From an uncultured Bacteroidota bacterium (GTDB lineage Bacteria; Bacteroidota; Bacteroidia; B-17B0; Aurantibacillaceae), in the NCBI GenBank assembly GCA_937873155.1, contig CALMVZ010000026.1, positions 248,001 through 312,000 of the forward strand: a stretch of 64,000 nt of DNA. The letters are read 5' to 3'. Positions 1 to 7,218 of the stretch are shown in pieces. The position numbers and the translations under genes were made by a program. The notes under the pieces are model-generated. The model made no database searches. It had not been told where the DNA came from and saw only the letters and a list, made by a program, of their open reading frames with translations. Numbering within the stretch: the first letter of the stretch is position 1; every line of letters starts with the position of its first letter.

Positions 1-17
1 CGCCTATTAAAATCAGA

Positions 18-395
18 ACCCCGAAGGGGTGATATTCGCGCCATAATCATTTCACCCCTTCGGGGTTTGCATTGCACAAATTGTTATTTTGTTCTATAAT
101 CATTTCACCCCTTCGGGGTTTGTAATGCACAAATTATTATTTTGTTCTATAATCATACCATCCCACCGGGATTTTAATCACATTTTTATTCCGATCACCA
201 AAACATCATCCGTTTGTTCCTCATCCTGTTCGGGTCATTGGAAGAATATTCCCACAACATTCATAATCCCGAAGGGATGACATTTTTATAGAAAACATAT
301 CAGAACAAATGTAACCCTGAAAGGGTGACATTCACATATTTCATCCCTTCGGAGTTTTCTTTGCACAGGTCCTCTTGTTCTATAATTATCACATT
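18..395. repeat. Cluster of short palindromic repeats with 53-nt repeat units
   Basis: This gene-free stretch holds many variants of a CCCCTTCGGGG-type palindrome. Two adjacent, almost identical units of 53 nt lie at 43-95 and 96-148 (ATAATCATTTCACCCC..., then a GCACAAATT spacer and TTTTGTTCT). A diverged third copy is at about 333-381, and looser palindromes lie near 18-33, 153-175, 268-284 and 311-330. Such intergenic palindromes are common in Bacteroidota. There are no unique spacers, so it is not CRISPR. I see no protein-coding gene here. Confidence 0.7.
170..250 (-). pseudogene. Decayed copy of the 3' end of the adjacent SpoIIE-phosphatase gene
   Basis: Positions 183-219 match 411-447, the C-terminal coding end of the neighbouring phosphatase gene, over 37 nt without a mismatch. 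Similarity continues with mismatches to about 250. Read on the minus strand, the copy has lost one base relative to the intact gene (near 226-232), so the frame of the conserved tail (QTDDVLVIGIK in the intact protein) is broken. It is therefore a gene remnant embedded among palindromic repeats, either from an unequal duplication or from the tail of a lost paralogue. Confidence 0.6.
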
Positions 396-1617
396 ACTTC
401 GGGATTAATATTTTTATTCCGATCACCAAAACATCATCCGTTTGTTCTTCATCCTGTTTCCAGTTATTGAACGAATATTCTAAAAAAGCCTCCTGCTCAT
501 TTATTTCCATTTCTGAAGCTGTTCTGATAAGTTCCTTAAAATTCACTTTGTTCAACTTTTTATTATTCTCCCCTCCGAATTGGTCAACATAACCATCGGT
601 ATACAAATAAATGTGATCGCCTTTTTGCAATTGAACAATTGTTGTATCAAACACCTTATTAACACCTGAATAAAACCCAAGCGGATACCTGCTGCCTCTT
701 AATTCATTTATCCCTCCAGCATTTGCAACAATGATCGACCGAAATGCACCCGAAAATTTTAACTCATTAGTTGTTTTATTGATCTGTATCAAGCCAACAT
801 CCATACCATCATTAAACGGTTCGTTCGAATTCTTCGAAAATGATTTTTCCAGTTCTTCATCCAAAGCTTGCAAGATCAATCCGGGTTCGGAGATCTTTTT
901 ATTTAAGAACACTTCCTTGAAAGCAGAATTCGCCACCATGCTCATCATCGCACCCGGAACACCATGACCGGTGCAATCCACAGCAGCTGCATATTTGAAA
1001 TTCGCATCTTCATAAAACCAATAGTAATCACCGCTTACTATATCTTTTGGTCTGTATAATAAGAACGATTCCTCAAAAACCTGTTTGATGCTTTCAGAAG
1101 TTTGCAAAATTGACTCTTGTATCCGTTTAGCATAAACGATACTTGAAGTGATATCTTTATTCTGTTCAGTTAATTTTTCATTTTGTTCAATTAACTTCCG
1201 TTCACTGTTCTTTTTTTCAGTGATGTCGTAACCAATGCCAATTAACTGCTCGTCGTTTAAGTACGACACACTCCATCGTACCCATTTCTGTCCGCCATAG
1301 GAAGTTTTGAGTACATGCTCAAATGTTTGTGTACTTGTATTTCCATTCCTGAACAGGTTCAACAATTTTCGTTTCACTTCAATACCTTCCGGTTTCGAGA
1401 AACGTGTGGCTTCCCACCAATTGTTACCTAATAGCTCATCAGGTTTATAGCCTAATAAGTTTTGCGCAGCCTTACTGACATAATCAGCACTTCCATCGTT
1501 GTTTACTACAACGATCAAAGCATTTAATTTGTCCAGGATCTGCTCCTGTATGTCAAGAGTTACCATGTGAATGGATTTTAGAGGTTTTACAATAAGATTA
1601 AAAGAAAAAAGAGGCAA
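394..1617 (-). CDS. PAS domain-containing SpoIIE-family (PP2C-type) serine phosphatase
   Basis: Predicted cytoplasmic signalling phosphatase of the RsbU/SpoIIE type. Residues about 25-135 form a PAS sensor domain ending in the usual DITEKK linker. A short coiled coil follows (about 138-165), then the phosphatase domain to the C-terminus. Metal-binding signatures are visible: RPKDIVSGDYYW, DCTGHGVPGAMMSM and YTDGYVDQFGG. There is no membrane segment. An alternative ATG at 1566 (residue 18) starts just before the PAS domain and may be the real start; no ribosome-binding site decides. A promoter box lies at 1709-1716. The substrate is presumably an anti-sigma-factor antagonist or similar phosphoprotein, but none is encoded nearby. 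The family assignment is secure; the signal and target are unknown. Confidence 0.92.
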   Translation of the reverse strand: MPLFSFNLIVKPLKSIHMVTLDIQEQILDKLNALIVVVNNDGSADYVSKAAQNLLGYKPDELLGNNWWEATRFSKPEGIEVKRKLLNLFRNGNTSTQTFEHVLKTSYGGQKWVRWSVSYLNDEQLIGIGYDITEKKNSERKLIEQNEKLTEQNKDITSSIVYAKRIQESILQTSESIKQVFEESFLLYRPKDIVSGDYYWFYEDANFKYAAAVDCTGHGVPGAMMSMVANSAFKEVFLNKKISEPGLILQALDEELEKSFSKNSNEPFNDGMDVGLIQINKTTNELKFSGAFRSIIVANAGGINELRGSRYPLGFYSGVNKVFDTTIVQLQKGDHIYLYTDGYVDQFGGENNKKLNKVNFKELIRTASEMEINEQEAFLEYSFNNWKQDEEQTDDVLVIGIKILIPK

Positions 1618-1708
1618 TAATTAACACATACGATACGAAGGGCGATTGATAAATCGCAACGTATTGCTCAGAATAATAATATTTGTGTTAAATGTCATTT
1701 TGTGGGAA

Positions 1709-1738
1709 CAAATGTAGAAGTTTTTTAATGAATGCAAA
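1709..1738 (-). promoter_or_regulatory. Bacteroidota-type promoter of the PAS-SpoIIE gene
   Basis: On the minus strand, TTTG (1738-1735) is followed after 18 nt by TACATTTG (1716-1709). This matches the phylum consensus TTTG-N19/20-TAnnTTTG. It predicts an mRNA leader of roughly 90-140 nt, depending on which ATG of the gene is used. Confidence 0.6.
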
Positions 1739-1778
1739 AATTATTTTGAATTCCTTAATGAAACAGAGCTCAACTGTT

Positions 1779-1869
1779 AGGGCTAAAGCCCATAAATCTT
1801 GATTTGCATATTAACCCCGGACTTAAGTCCGGGGTTAGTTGATATGAAATACAGACGGGCTTTAGCCCT
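1779..1869. repeat. Nested palindromic intergenic element
   Basis: A perfect 24-nt palindrome at 1813-1836 (centre GGACTTAAGTCC) is flanked by an inverted pair: AGGGCTAAAGCCC at 1779-1791 and GGGCTTTAGCCCT at 1857-1869. Each outer arm is itself nearly palindromic, so the region can form either one long cruciform or three small hairpins. It fills most of the gap between the two flanking minus-strand genes. It is probably a REP/MITE-like repeat and could act as a transcription barrier downstream of the peptidase gene. Confidence 0.65.
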
Positions 1870-1908
1870 GACTTCGTAAAGTGATCTTGCTTCAGAAATT
1901 CCTGAAAG

Positions 1909-3846
1909 CTACTTCAAAAGCTTCTCACGGAGGAATTGCACCACAGCCCACTGCTGGTAATCCACATTCGTCTTCTTTTTGAAACCGTGGCCTTCGTCTT
2001 TCGCCAATAAATACCAGACATCACCTTTCTGGTCACGCATCTTTTGTTTCATTTGTTCGGCTTCGTTAACCGGGACGCGTGGATCGTTCAGGCCCTGGAT
2101 AATGAATAATGGTTTTGTGATCTTTTGTACATTGTTAGCAGGAGAGATCTTCACCAAAAATTCTTTCATTTTAGGATCGCGCTCATCGCCGTATTCAACA
2201 CGACGGAGATCTTTCCGGTAGTCTTCCGTTTTTTCCAGGAAGGTGATGAAGTTACTGATCCCAACTACATCGATCCCGCATTTTAATTTGTCATTGAAAT
2301 TAGTAAGAGAAGCCAGTACCATATAACCACCATACGATCCGCCATAAACACAAATGCGCGAAGCATCCAGTTCAGGCTGTTTCGCGATCCAATCAATTAA
2401 AGCTCCAATATCTTTTACAGATTCTTCTCTATTAAAACCATTATCCATTTTCAGATAAGATTTTCCATAACCGGATGAACCGCGAACATTGGGAGCGATC
2501 ACTGCAACACCAACTTCATTATTCAAAAATGAAATGAACGAACTGAAGAATGGTTGGTACTGACTTTCAGGCCCGCCATGAATTTGTATTACCACCGGTA
2601 ATTTTTGTCCTGGTTTGATGGCCGGTTTATAATAGAAAGCCGGAATCTTCCGTTGTTTGTCGCCCTCCTTATCAAACGTCTCATAATGAATTAAGGTGGG
2701 AATCGTAAAATTAGAAGTGTTTAATCCGCCAACTTCACTAAAGGTCCACCGTAATACTTTCTTGGTTTCCGTGTTATAAGTGAAGAGGTCACTCGGCGTT
2801 TGCGCTGAGGTTATTGTAACAACGATATCTTTAGTTACAGGATTGAATTTCGCTTCCTGAATGATACCAACAGGTAATCCTTCAACCGGTGCGAATTTTT
2901 TAGTAGCACCATCTAATAAATATAGTTTACTGATGCCATTCTCATTTGCTGTGAAGAGGAACTTAGTTCTGGCTTTGTTATTGGAAAGGCCCGAAATATC
3001 CCAGGGAATGGAAGAGGAGATAACAGTAAATTTTTTTGTTGCAAGATCATAATATTTTAAAGTAAGGAATTCAGAGCCCTGATCATTTACTACAAAAAAA
3101 CCTTTGCCGTCAGCCGACCAATGTGCACCACCGTAAGCTATCTCTTCGTCAGAGGCATTAACGGCTTCGAGTTTATTATTCTTAAGATCTAAAGTAAATA
3201 GCTTAGAGTTGGTTGAAGAAATGTATTTAGATAAGATCAAAGTATTATCATCCGGCGACCAATCCCTAACACTCCACGAACCGCCTTCCTGTAAAACAAG
3301 TTTTGCTTCTTTAGGAGAATCAACGCTGCTGATATAAATATCATAATCCTTCCCGTTTCTCCTGGTGCTTACAGTTGCAAATTGTTTTCCGCTGTTAGAA
3401 AAGAAAGGCAAAGTATTTTGTGTGCGGCCTCCGTCGGAGATCAGTTCATATTGCCCGGTACTGATATCAAATAAATACTGCTGAGAGAATTCATTTCCGC
3501 CGACATCTTTCAAAAAAACAAATTTATCGTTTCCATTAGGCATGAATCTGGCTGAAGATACAGGCTCTTTGAAAAAGGTAATTTGTTTTCTATCGCCACC
3601 CGGATGATCAAGTAAATGTAATTGAGGGGTATCTCCAAATCGGGTGAACATTAAGATCTTTTTCCCGTCAGGGGTCCAATCCACAAATCCGGCACCACGG
3701 GTATTCTGGTACTGGTTCATTTTTTCCATTAAAGCAGAAGGTATCTCAGGTATACCTTCACATACCAGGTTCCCAATTTCTTTTTTTTCTTGAGCTGTAG
3801 CATAAGTGAATAATGCAATAGCGACGAATACTAATGAATGTTTCAT
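1909..3846 (-). CDS. Secreted S9-family serine peptidase (prolyl oligopeptidase/dipeptidyl peptidase-like)
   Basis: Predicted exported peptidase with the alpha/beta-hydrolase fold of family S9. An N-terminal signal peptide (hydrophobic FVAIALFTYATAQ) is followed by a WD40/TolB-like beta-propeller region (about 50-380) and a C-terminal catalytic domain (about 400-645). The triad can be placed as Ser504 (GGSYGGY), Asp588 (GLNDPRVP) and His620 (DEGHGF). The length of 645 aa is normal for the family. There is no T9SS tail, so periplasmic location is most likely. It is monocistronic, with a promoter box at 3864-3871 just upstream of the ATG. Likely role: oligopeptide degradation. Exact specificity cannot be read from the sequence. 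Confidence 0.93.
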   Translation of the reverse strand: MKHSLVFVAIALFTYATAQEKKEIGNLVCEGIPEIPSALMEKMNQYQNTRGAGFVDWTPDGKKILMFTRFGDTPQLHLLDHPGGDRKQITFFKEPVSSARFMPNGNDKFVFLKDVGGNEFSQQYLFDISTGQYELISDGGRTQNTLPFFSNSGKQFATVSTRRNGKDYDIYISSVDSPKEAKLVLQEGGSWSVRDWSPDDNTLILSKYISSTNSKLFTLDLKNNKLEAVNASDEEIAYGGAHWSADGKGFFVVNDQGSEFLTLKYYDLATKKFTVISSSIPWDISGLSNNKARTKFLFTANENGISKLYLLDGATKKFAPVEGLPVGIIQEAKFNPVTKDIVVTITSAQTPSDLFTYNTETKKVLRWTFSEVGGLNTSNFTIPTLIHYETFDKEGDKQRKIPAFYYKPAIKPGQKLPVVIQIHGGPESQYQPFFSSFISFLNNEVGVAVIAPNVRGSSGYGKSYLKMDNGFNREESVKDIGALIDWIAKQPELDASRICVYGGSYGGYMVLASLTNFNDKLKCGIDVVGISNFITFLEKTEDYRKDLRRVEYGDERDPKMKEFLVKISPANNVQKITKPLFIIQGLNDPRVPVNEAEQMKQKMRDQKGDVWYLLAKDEGHGFKKKTNVDYQQWAVVQFLREKLLK

Positions 3847-3863
3847 GTTGGATTGGCTTTAAC

Positions 3864-3893
3864 CAAATGTAATAAAATGAATATTAAATGCAA
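3864..3893 (-). promoter_or_regulatory. Promoter of the S9 peptidase gene
   Basis: On the minus strand, CTTG (ending at 3891) is followed by a 19-nt spacer and TACATTTG (3871-3864). The box ends 17 nt before the ATG at 3846. It is a good match to the Bacteroidota TTTG/TAnnTTTG consensus. Confidence 0.6.
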
Positions 3894-3929
3894 GTTTTAA
3901 GTCGATATGTTTTATTCAGAGGATTGTAT

Positions 3930-4120
3930 TCCCTTCTCCCTTTGGGAGAAGGTGTCAGCCCTTGGCTGACGGATGAGGGTGTATGATGAAGCGGTTCAAC
4001 CGTATACGCATTCTGTTTCAAAACTAACTCTTCGGTGAAATTCACTCCGTTGCATCAACATGTCTTTTCAAACCCTCACCCGTCCGCAAGCGGACACCAT
4101 CTCTCAAAGAGAGAGGGTAG
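3930..4120. repeat. Inverted pair of a ~50-nt two-hairpin repeat
   Basis: Copy 1 (3930-3981, plus strand) has hairpin CCTTCTCCC/GGGAGAAGG (3932-3952), then GTCAGCC/GGCTGAC (3954-3970), then GATGAGGGTG. Copy 2 lies in opposite orientation at 4073-4120 with the same architecture: TCTCTC/GAGAGA (4100-4114), GTCCGC/GCGGAC (4082-4095) and flanking CCCTCACC. Relatives occur at 36793-36842 (complete) and 34676-34705 (partial). The pair encloses about 90 nt of unique DNA, which resembles a non-autonomous mobile element. Confidence 0.65.
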
Positions 4121-4144
4121 ATTACCGGATAAAATTTTAAGTAC

Positions 4145-4152
4145 TACCTTTG
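4145..4152 (+). promoter_or_regulatory. -7 promoter box of the truncated hemoglobin gene
   Basis: TACCTTTG matches TAnnTTTG and ends 7 nt before the ATG at 4160, predicting a leader of only a few nucleotides. I see no clear -33 TTTG. Confidence 0.5.
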
Positions 4153-4159
4153 AAGCACA

Positions 4160-4531
4160 ATGCAAAAGCCCGACATACGCAACAGGGAAGACATCGAACT
4201 ATTAGTTCGGAATTTTTACGATTCGTTATTAAAGAATGAAAGTATAAAACCCGTATTTGATAATTTAAATTTTGAAGCGCATATTCCGCATATAGTTTCT
4301 TTTTGGTCGTTTGTATTGCTGGATGAGGCAGGATATAATACTAATGTTTTCGATAAACATGTTAATCTCCCTGTAAAAGAAGAACATTTCGATATCTGGT
4401 TAGAGCACTTTGAAAAAACTATTAACGATCTGTTTGAAGGAGAAAAAGCAGAGCTCGCCAAACTCCGCGCACAAACAATTGCTTTTACTTTTAAAGTTAA
4501 GCTGAAACAGATGGGGAAGTTGAAAGAATAA
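4160..4531 (+). CDS. Group III truncated hemoglobin
   Basis: Small heme protein (123 aa) of the 2-on-2 hemoglobin superfamily, group III (cyanoglobin/Ctb-like), expected to bind O2 or NO in the cytoplasm. Diagnostic features are HIPHIVSFWSFVLL (E/F region, residues 41-54), the EEHFDIWLEHF segment carrying the likely proximal His76, and a candidate B10 Tyr20 in the first helix. The length is typical. It stands alone, with its own promoter box and repeat-rich flanks on both sides. The physiological role (NO detoxification, oxygen handling or redox signalling) cannot be decided from this context. Confidence 0.88.
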   Translation: MQKPDIRNREDIELLVRNFYDSLLKNESIKPVFDNLNFEAHIPHIVSFWSFVLLDEAGYNTNVFDKHVNLPVKEEHFDIWLEHFEKTINDLFEGEKAELAKLRAQTIAFTFKVKLKQMGKLKE

Positions 4532-4545
4532 TAGAACATTGGAAC

Positions 4546-4563
4546 TCCCGATAGCTATCGGGA
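4546..4563. repeat. 18-nt perfect palindrome, copy 1
   Basis: TCCCGATAGCTATCGGGA is a perfect palindrome just after the hemoglobin stop codon. An identical copy sits at 6084-6101. The surrounding gene-free stretch 4532-4890 otherwise contains only the folE-side terminator at 4633-4667 and unremarkable AT-rich sequence. Confidence 0.6.
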
Positions 4564-4632
4564 TGAATGGAGAATAGCGAACCATTTACTTCAAACTTCA
4601 AATGTTCGCTTGTTCAAGTGTTCTATTGTTCA

Positions 4633-4667
4633 AAAAATAAAAACGGGAAGGCCCATTCCTTCCCGTT
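4633..4667 (-). terminator. Rho-independent terminator downstream of folE
   Basis: A 10-bp stem AACGGGAAGG (4642-4651)/CCTTCCCGTT (4658-4667) has a 6-nt loop. Read on the minus strand it is followed by TTTTATTTTTTG, a good U tract. On the plus strand no T run follows, so it serves the minus-strand queD-folE transcript, about 220 nt after the folE stop codon. Confidence 0.7.
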
Positions 4668-4890
4668 GATCCCCTTGTTCCTCACATTATATATTTCATT
4701 GCAACAAGATTCCTGACGGATATCTCCGCGTGATCGTAGTTCAACGAAATAGATCTTTTTATTTTCTTAAACCTAAATCCTGATTCAAAATTACATCAGA
4801 TCTTAAATCTTACAGTTGCTTTTCGGTAAAATAGGAAGTTCGTTGGCTGATCTGCCAAAGAAATGGGGATAAAGAATTTGAAATAAGATC

Positions 4891-5517
4891 TTAGTGCAAC
4901 ACTGAACTGATCAAACTAATGAATTCTTTTCGCGTAGGATCTTTTAAAAACTCACCGGTAAACGCAGAAGTTGTAGTTACACTGTTTTGTTTTTGCACAC
5001 CACGCATTTGCATGCATAGGTGGGAACATTCCATAACAACAGCGACACCTAACGGATTCAAAGTGTTTTGTATACAATCGCGTATCTCATTCGTTAAACG
5101 CTCCTGAACTTGTAAACGTCTTGCAAAAGCATCAACCACACGGGGTAATTTACTTAAACCCACAATATGTCCGTTCGGGATATAAGCGATATGAACTTTT
5201 CCAAAGAATGGCAATAAATGATGCTCGCATAAACTGTATACTTCAATGTCTTTTACGATCACCATCTGACTGTAATCTTCCTTGAACATGGCAGAGCGTA
5301 AAATTTCAGCAGGATTCAGGTCATAGCCTTGCGTTAAGAATTGCATAGCCTTTGCCGCGCGTACAGGCGTTTTTATCAAACCATCGCGTGTTTGGTCTTC
5401 ACCGACATCACTGATGATATTTTTGTACATGCTTGAGATCGAGTCAACCAATTTCTCGTTGTATTGATCTATCTTTTTGTACCCGCTTTCGTCTAATTCA
5501 AATTCTTCGTTTAACAT
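4891..5517 (-). CDS. folE: GTP cyclohydrolase I
   Basis: Catalyses GTP to 7,8-dihydroneopterin triphosphate, the entry step to folate, tetrahydrobiopterin and (via QueD) queuosine. The 208-aa length is typical. The zinc site is visible as Cys97 and His100 ([12 protein letters not shown]) and Cys168 ([10 protein letters not shown]), with the same spacing as in E. coli FolE. The start ATG overlaps the stop of the upstream PTPS/QueD gene by 1 nt (TAATG), so the two are translationally coupled and co-transcribed. Expression is presumably driven from the box at 5938-5945 and ends at the terminator near 4640. Confidence 0.97.
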   Translation of the reverse strand: MLNEEFELDESGYKKIDQYNEKLVDSISSMYKNIISDVGEDQTRDGLIKTPVRAAKAMQFLTQGYDLNPAEILRSAMFKEDYSQMVIVKDIEVYSLCEHHLLPFFGKVHIAYIPNGHIVGLSKLPRVVDAFARRLQVQERLTNEIRDCIQNTLNPLGVAVVMECSHLCMQMRGVQKQNSVTTTSAFTGEFLKDPTRKEFISLISSVLH

Positions 5518-5933
5518 TACTTACCTCCAAAATATTCTACGTAATTATTTTCTGTTTCGCACACCTTTACACAATGTAATTCAGCGCCCATTTGTTTGAT
5601 CTTTGGCATCAAGATGTCCCAAATAAAAATAGCCATATTTTCGGTCGATGGCAATATATTGGTCAATCCCGGCACATCCATATTCAGGTTCTTATGGTCT
5701 AATAGCTCAGTCACATCACTTTTTATTAGGTCGCCAAGATCCTTTAAATTCACCACAAAACCGGTGTCTTTATTCACTTCGCCTTTAACGGTCACATATA
5801 ATTCGTAATTATGACCATGCCAGTTCTTATTGGCACATTTCCCGAAAACTTCAAGGTTTTTAGCTTCGTCCCACTTAGGATTATGCAGTTTATGGGCCGC
5901 ATTAAAATGTTCTTTACGGGTTATATAGATCAT
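5517..5933 (-). CDS. 6-pyruvoyl/6-carboxy-tetrahydropterin synthase family protein
   Basis: Converts dihydroneopterin triphosphate, the FolE product, to either 6-carboxy- or 6-pyruvoyl-tetrahydropterin. Zinc ligands are His14 (NAAHKLH), His39 and His41 (WHGHNY); the catalytic Cys is Cys33 (GKC). Spacing from Cys to the HGH motif is five residues (CANKNWHGH), which resembles eukaryotic-type PTPS (CNNPNGHGH) more than the shorter CxxxHGH of many bacterial QueD proteins. The 138-aa length fits. It is first in the operon with folE. QueD (queuosine) and PTPS (biopterin) are both possible; no queC/queE or sepiapterin reductase gene lies nearby. Confidence 0.9.
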   Translation of the reverse strand: MIYITRKEHFNAAHKLHNPKWDEAKNLEVFGKCANKNWHGHNYELYVTVKGEVNKDTGFVVNLKDLGDLIKSDVTELLDHKNLNMDVPGLTNILPSTENMAIFIWDILMPKIKQMGAELHCVKVCETENNYVEYFGGK

Positions 5934-5937
5934 GCTG

Positions 5938-5945
5938 CAAATTTA
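5938..5945 (-). promoter_or_regulatory. -7 promoter box of the PTPS/QueD-folE operon
   Basis: TAAATTTG on the minus strand ends exactly 4 nt before the ATG at 5933. This places the predicted transcription start at the start codon (leaderless mRNA). No clear -33 element is seen. Confidence 0.5.
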
Positions 5946-6041
5946 GCGTTTTTTTCGCTTCATTTTCGTTCTATTTTGCGGCTTAATGGAACGGCTTCGG
6001 AGCAACATCATCCTTCAATTAACTTTGCGTTATCTGGTGAA

Positions 6042-6426
6042 TTTCTTCCAGTCACTTTTTTCCTTGATGAAAAAAGTAACCAATCCCGATAGCTATCGGG
6101 ACAAGAAAATCCGATTCCCCGCACGGCCTACCCGCCTAGCGCGGATTTTCGTGTCAGCGCTCGTTCTTCCAAATTATCTTTGGTCAATTGTGAGAAGAAA
6201 TAGATTTTTTATTCTAAATGTGATTCCTGTCAGTGATAGCGGTGAGGCTGAAGCAAGTATTGTATTTGAGCGTCTACGCTTCAGCCTCATCCGTGGTTTT
6301 GCGCAAGAGTTTTTTAGTATCTTTTATTCCCCCTTACCAATTAGGACGAACAGAAGTCGTTTGCGTAAAAATCACCTTCAGGAATCACGAGGTTTTTGGA
6401 TACTTTTTGCCGGCACAAAAAGTATC
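6042..6426. repeat. Gene-free block of hairpins between the folE and mqnB operons
   Basis: The 622-nt gap 5934-6555 has no convincing gene. It contains a hairpin with ACTTTTTT/AAAAAAGT arms near 6053-6077, the second copy of the 18-nt palindrome (6084-6101), a 12-bp inverted repeat TGAGGCTGAAGC (6243-6254)/GCTTCAGCCTCA (6278-6289), and an 11-bp stem GATACTTTTTG (6399-6409)/CAAAAAGTATC (6416-6426). The two AAAAAGT-type hairpins bracket the block, which is consistent with a non-autonomous repeat element. An open frame of 157 codons here reads like translated repeat and is not called. Confidence 0.5.
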
Positions 6427-6543
6427 TGGAAGAAATTAAATTTGGAAGACAGCCGCTAAACTAAACAGGAAATCCTTTAAGATACCTTCCATTGGCCCTG
6501 AAAATAGAATGATGATCCGAGTATAAGTATATCGTATAATCCT

Positions 6544-6551
6544 TAACTTTG
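6544..6551 (+). promoter_or_regulatory. -7 promoter box of mqnB-mqnD
   Basis: TAACTTTG matches TAnnTTTG and ends exactly 4 nt before the ATG at 6556, predicting a leaderless transcript. Confidence 0.5.
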
Positions 6552-6555
6552 CCCT

Positions 6556-7218
6556 ATGCCTAAAGTATTAATAGTAGCAGCCACCCCTCAGGAAATAGAA
6601 CCATTTTTAAATAGGTTCAAGATAGAACCGACTTCAAATGTTGGTTTTTTTGTAAGCAGTGTCAATCCTCATTTAGCGGTTTTAATTACCGGTGTGGGCA
6701 TGGTGAATACCGCCTATTACATGGGGCGATATTTTTTAAGCGCATTTAATTTTACGATCAACGCAGGTATTTGCGGTTCATTCAATAAGAACATAAAGAT
6801 CGGTGAAGTTGTGAATGTAGTTGAAGATTCTATTGCAGAAATGGGTGCACAGGATGGCGATGATTTTATAAAGTATCCGGATCTGAATTTAGGCGGGACT
6901 AATAATTACATAAGCCGTTCGTTCGAAACAATTGAAGGGTTTGAGAAACTGAAAAAAGTAAAAGGCATTACTGTTAATTCGGTTCACGGAAATGATGAGA
7001 GTATTCAAAATGTCTTAAAATTGTTTTCGCCGGATGTAGAAAGCATGGAAGGCGCTGGTTTTTTAAGAGGCTGCGAACATTTGCCCGGCAATTGTTTTCA
7101 GATCCGTGCTGTTTCTAATTATGTAGAAAAGCGCGATAAAAACAAATGGAATATTCCTTTGGCTGTAAGTAATCTTAACGAATTTCTCATAAAAGTAGTG
7201 GAGGATCTGAATAAATGA
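6556..7218 (+). CDS. mqnB: Futalosine hydrolase
   Basis: Nucleoside phosphorylase-fold enzyme that removes hypoxanthine from futalosine to give dehypoxanthine futalosine in the alternative menaquinone pathway. The protein (220 aa) shows the family landmarks: GVGMVNTAYYMG near residue 50, NAGICGSFN, and VESMEGAGFLRG with the purine-binding Glu, followed by an R-V-SNYVEKRD segment. Its last codons overlap the ATG of mqnD by 4 nt, which supports the pathway assignment over other nucleosidases such as MTA/SAH hydrolase. Confidence 0.92.
   Translation: MPKVLIVAATPQEIEPFLNRFKIEPTSNVGFFVSSVNPHLAVLITGVGMVNTAYYMGRYFLSAFNFTINAGICGSFNKNIKIGEVVNVVEDSIAEMGAQDGDDFIKYPDLNLGGTNNYISRSFETIEGFEKLKKVKGITVNSVHGNDESIQNVLKLFSPDVESMEGAGFLRGCEHLPGNCFQIRAVSNYVEKRDKNKWNIPLAVSNLNEFLIKVVEDLNK

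Noticed and set aside
43-148. CRISPR-like direct repeats at the left edge
   Set aside because: Repeat and 'spacer' are both conserved between units, only two good copies are adjacent, and there are no cas genes.
5986-6459. 157-codon plus-strand open frame between folE and mqnB operons
   Set aside because: The translation covers several inverted repeats and palindromes, lacks any recognisable motif, and has no promoter box; treated as translated repeat DNA.
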